NCBI GenBank assembly: GCA_051648105.1
Contig: JBOFEN010000106.1
Location: forward strand, 1 to 42,116
DNA length: 42,116 nucleotides
Origin: UBA7332 sp051648105
Lineage (GTDB): Bacteria; Bacteroidota; Bacteroidia; Bacteroidales; UBA7332
Direction: 5' to 3'
Each line of letters starts with the position of its first letter. Positions within the stretch are counted from its first letter, which is position 1. A program made the position numbers and the translations under genes. Shown one piece after another: positions 39,862 to 42,116 of this stretch. The notes under the pieces were generated by a model that saw only the letters and a list, made by a program, of their open reading frames with translations, was not told where the DNA came from and did not search any database.

Positions 39862-39924
39862 GTGATATTTATTATAGTGGCTATTATCTTAGTCAAACAA
39901 CTAAATAAGAAGAAGGAGAGTTGA
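39862..39924 (+). CDS. possible 20-residue membrane peptide with Shine-Dalgarno
   Basis: Seventeen bases after the sialidase stop a GTG start opens a 20-codon ORF (fMIFIIVAIILVKQLNKKKES) ending TGA. It is preceded by AAGGAGG (39849-39855) with six bases of spacing, an almost perfect Shine-Dalgarno, which is unusual in Bacteroidetes. The product would be one short hydrophobic helix with a basic tail, like many small membrane proteins or toxin-like peptides. It lies inside the sialidase transcript, before the terminator at 39999. No homology can be claimed. Confidence 0.4.
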   Translation: MIFIIVAIILVKQLNKKKES

Positions 39925-39998
39925 GTAATTTGTACAATGACTAGTAATGATAAATTAATTTCATTGCAGTCCGTTTATATCATAATATCAGAGATTAG

Positions 39999-40037
39999 TC
40001 CCGAATCATCTAAATCAATAGATGGTTCGGGATTTTA
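39999..40037 (+). terminator. terminator of the sialidase transcript
   Basis: TCCCGAATCATCTA (39999-40012) pairs with TAGATGGTTCGGGA (40019-40032), one wobble, followed by TTTTATTTTT. Confidence 0.85.
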
Positions 40038-40070
40038 TTTTTAGTGAGGATGGGTTTAATGGATTGTCTC

Positions 40071-41495
40071 TTATAATAGAGGGCTTAATAGACGCCAAAG
40101 GGATGCTAGCATTCTACTCTTTAGTGGTCTAGCCTTCCATTCGGTGAGTGTGAGGCGAGTGGAGTGGCGCTGGTCTTCACTAAATATATGTTTCATCTTT
40201 GATGCCACCTCGCTATCGTAGATGAATGAGTTGAGCTCGAAGTTATGTTCAAAGCTACGGAAGTCTAGATTAACTGATCCTACTATGGATAGGTAATCGT
40301 CAATGATTACGGTTTTTGAGTGTAGGAATCCTGCTTCATAGAGGTATACTTTAACACCAGCCTCTAGCATCTGCTGAATGAATGATCGGCTTGCGTGGTG
40401 AGCTAGGTAAACGTCACTTCGTCTAGGAAGCATAAGTCTGACGTCAACCCCGCTCAATGCAGCAGTTTGTAGAGCTACAAGAAGGCTCTCAGTAGGTAGG
40501 AAGTATGGTGATTGTAGGTAGATACTCTTCTTTGCAGAGAGTATCGCCTTGATATAACCTTGAAGTATTGTTCTGAATATTCCGAAAGGTCCGCTCTGTA
40601 CAATCTGAAGTGTAGATGATCCTTCAGTCTCGCTGTTTAGTTTGTACTTATGGATATTTGTTGTCTGCTTGTCTGTAAACTGTTTGTCAATAAGGAATTG
40701 AGCCTGAAGGGCATTTATTGCACTTCCTCGAATCTCTATATGTGTGTCTCTCCAAGCTCCATGCTCAGTACCCTTTATATATCTATCAGCAATATTCATA
40801 CCACCCATAAAGGCCATTTCTCCATCTATTATAACCATTTTACGATGGTTTCTATAGTTTACCTTGCTGGTGAAAAGGTGGAATTTGACAGGGAGAAAGC
40901 TTAGGACCTCTACCCCTGCTTCCTTTAGTTTGTTAAAATATTCATTTGGGACTTTCCAACAGCCTACATCATCGTATAATATCTTTACTTCAACACCCTC
41001 TTTTGATTTCTTTATTAGTATATCTTGTAGAGAGAGTCCCAGTTCATCGCTCTCAATGATATAGTATTGTAGGTGTATATAGTTTTGTGCCTTGTTTAAA
41101 GCTTCAAATAGGGCATCTATCTTATCTTTTCCACTGGTGAAAATCCTAATGTTGTTATTTGCGTAGAGTGGTGATTGGTTATTGTAGTTTAGTAGTTTAG
41201 CAAGGGTTTGGTATTGTGAAGGTAGCTCTTTTAATATCTCTTTGCTGTTGTGGTTATGGAGTTTGTCTGTAATATATTTTAGCCTTCTTTTGTTCAGCAT
41301 ACGCATACGAGTATAGTCTTGGCCAAAGAAGAGATAAATTATTATACCAACGAAGGGTACAAATATGAGTACCGTAATCCACGCCATGCTTTTAACTGGA
41401 TTTCGGTTCTCATAAATTAGCACCAACACTAATGTAAGTGAGGTGATAAGGTATAGAGATTGGAATGCGAGATGAAGCGTATCGTTTATGTTCAT
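40071..41495 (-). CDS. cls: Cardiolipin synthase (phospholipase D family)
   Basis: Cls joins two phosphatidylglycerol molecules into cardiolipin in the inner membrane. The 474-residue product has two N-terminal membrane helices (about 12-30 and 38-56), then two PLD active-site HKD motifs: HRKMVIIDGEMAFMGG and HSKTVIIDDYLSIVGSVN, each with the following Asp and Gly/Ser residues. The length and layout fit ClsA-type enzymes. It is read toward the sialidase gene. Confidence 0.95.
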   Translation of the reverse strand: MNINDTLHLAFQSLYLITSLTLVLVLIYENRNPVKSMAWITVLIFVPFVGIIIYLFFGQDYTRMRMLNKRRLKYITDKLHNHNSKEILKELPSQYQTLAKLLNYNNQSPLYANNNIRIFTSGKDKIDALFEALNKAQNYIHLQYYIIESDELGLSLQDILIKKSKEGVEVKILYDDVGCWKVPNEYFNKLKEAGVEVLSFLPVKFHLFTSKVNYRNHRKMVIIDGEMAFMGGMNIADRYIKGTEHGAWRDTHIEIRGSAINALQAQFLIDKQFTDKQTTNIHKYKLNSETEGSSTLQIVQSGPFGIFRTILQGYIKAILSAKKSIYLQSPYFLPTESLLVALQTAALSGVDVRLMLPRRSDVYLAHHASRSFIQQMLEAGVKVYLYEAGFLHSKTVIIDDYLSIVGSVNLDFRSFEHNFELNSFIYDSEVASKMKHIFSEDQRHSTRLTLTEWKARPLKSRMLASLWRLLSPLL

Positions 41496-41528
41496 GTATA
41501 GATGTTGAATTTTCGATGGTATCTAATT

Positions 41529-41564
41529 TAGCACCGTCAGAGTTGAGAGCTCTTAACGGTGCTA
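41529..41564 (-). terminator. hairpin after the PfkB kinase gene
   Basis: TAGCACCGT (41529-41537) pairs perfectly with ACGGTGCTA (41556-41564), and the 18-base loop can pair partly (AGAG/CTCT). It lies 15 bases after the kinase stop; the T tract on the minus strand is weak, so it is only a probable terminator. Confidence 0.6.
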
Positions 41565-41578
41565 GGTCTTATGCTTTA

Positions 41579-42116
41579 TTACAGCTTAGAGGTCATGGTT
41601 GCAATCGATTTCTTGATCTGTTCCCAAGTGCGATTGTTCATTTTAGTTCCAATGATCTGTATTACTTGTCCGGAAACAAGTGCGCCAATCTCTCCACAAG
41701 TGATAAGAGGAAGCTCTTTGGCTAGTCCATATAGGAATCCAGCTGCGTAAAGGTCGCCAGCACCAGTGGTGTCTAGGCAAGGTACTTTAGTTGCTCGAGC
41801 AAGAACAATCTCCTCTTTATTTGCAATGTATGACCCCTTAGCTCCAATCTTAACAACAGCTATCTCACAATATTTAGCAAGTTCAAGGCAAGCATCCTTT
41901 GGTTCCATTCCTGTAAATGCGAATGACTCCTCTTCATTTGCAAATACTATGTCAGTATTTTTAAGTAGTTCTTTGAAAAGGTCTCTATTTGCAGCTACAA
42001 TATTGTAGCTAGCAAGGTCAAGTACTACTTTACACCCGCATGATTTGGCCATCTTGACTGTTGAGAGGATGAATTCAGGAGACTGTACTAGATATCCCTC
42101 TATGAATAGATAGTTG
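41579..42116 (-). CDS. PfkB-family sugar/nucleoside kinase, C-terminal part
   Basis: The frame runs off the right edge; about 178 residues are visible, starting NYLFIEGYLVQSPEF. PfkB features include DLASYNIVAANRDLF, the ADP/ATP-site block VVKIGAKGSYI and the catalytic DTTGAGDLYAAGFLYGL with the anion-hole Gly-Ala-Gly and base Asp. The IEGYL and NEEESFAFTG stretches resemble the adenosine kinase/ribokinase branch, so adenosine is a plausible substrate, but it is not proven. The N-terminal half is missing from the window. Confidence 0.88.
   Translation of the reverse strand, partial: NYLFIEGYLVQSPEFILSTVKMAKSCGCKVVLDLASYNIVAANRDLFKELLKNTDIVFANEEESFAFTGMEPKDACLELAKYCEIAVVKIGAKGSYIANKEEIVLARATKVPCLDTTGAGDLYAAGFLYGLAKELPLITCGEIGALVSGQVIQIIGTKMNNRTWEQIKKSIATMTSKL

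Overview
The window looks like a chromosomal segment of a host-associated member of the Bacteroidales, perhaps close to Porphyromonadaceae. The evidence is a complete Na+-NQR operon, a PorO/P-type porin, a long NusB, the nusB-yajC-ybbR-coaE block, DUF5606, a C-terminal type IX secretion signal, a mucosal-type sialidase, and at least 14 upstream matches to the Bacteroidetes -7 promoter box TAnnTTTG. I see no rRNA, tRNA, CRISPR array, insertion sequence or prophage.

Layout. 1-1062 (-): start of a division gene cluster (rsmH, then a partial ftsL-like gene), with no mraZ next to it. 1063-1769: gene-free, GT-rich, with two strong hairpins. 1770-3185 (-): AGCS-type amino acid/Na+ symporter. 3378-8725 (+): patatin/beta-barrel protein, TruC-like pseudouridine synthase, class A PBP. 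9130-15030 (+): nqrABCDEF. 15321-16514 (-): DEAD-box helicase with a DEGD motif, divergent from an FKBP/DUF2293 pair (16586-17690). 17741-20772: PL9-like polysaccharide lyase unit with its own promoter, structured leader, possible leader peptide and terminator. 20860-21339: Rieske-like lipoprotein, probably leaderless. 21853-24642 (-): NlpC/P60 hydrolase, cation/proton antiporter, and an unusual HsdR_N/Spx-ArsC fusion. 24685-28481 (+): amn-holA, then Nif3-zinc ribbon protein. 28572-29759 (-): porin, divergent from pepT and a BtuF/FecB-like lipoprotein (29931-32324). 32409-35753 (+): nusB-yajC-ybbR-coaE-DUF5606. 36134-39924 (+): histidine-kinase-like receptor that has lost its phospho-acceptor His, a GH33 sialidase, and a possible 20-residue membrane peptide. 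40071-42116 (-): cardiolipin synthase and a partial PfkB kinase.

How the parts fit. Na+-NQR exports Na+ while oxidising NADH, and the AGCS symporter and the antiporter could use or adjust that gradient. The PL9 enzyme, sialidase, porin, PepT and solute-binding lipoprotein suggest scavenging of host or dietary glycans and peptides. PBP1A, RsmH, FtsL, NlpC/P60 and Cls serve the envelope. The observations most worth following are the HsdR_N-ArsC fusion, the degenerate kinase beside the sialidase, the Rieske-fold lipoprotein without histidine ligands, the leader of the PL9 gene, and the SD-preceded micro-ORF after the sialidase. All family assignments come from reading the sequence; no database search was run.
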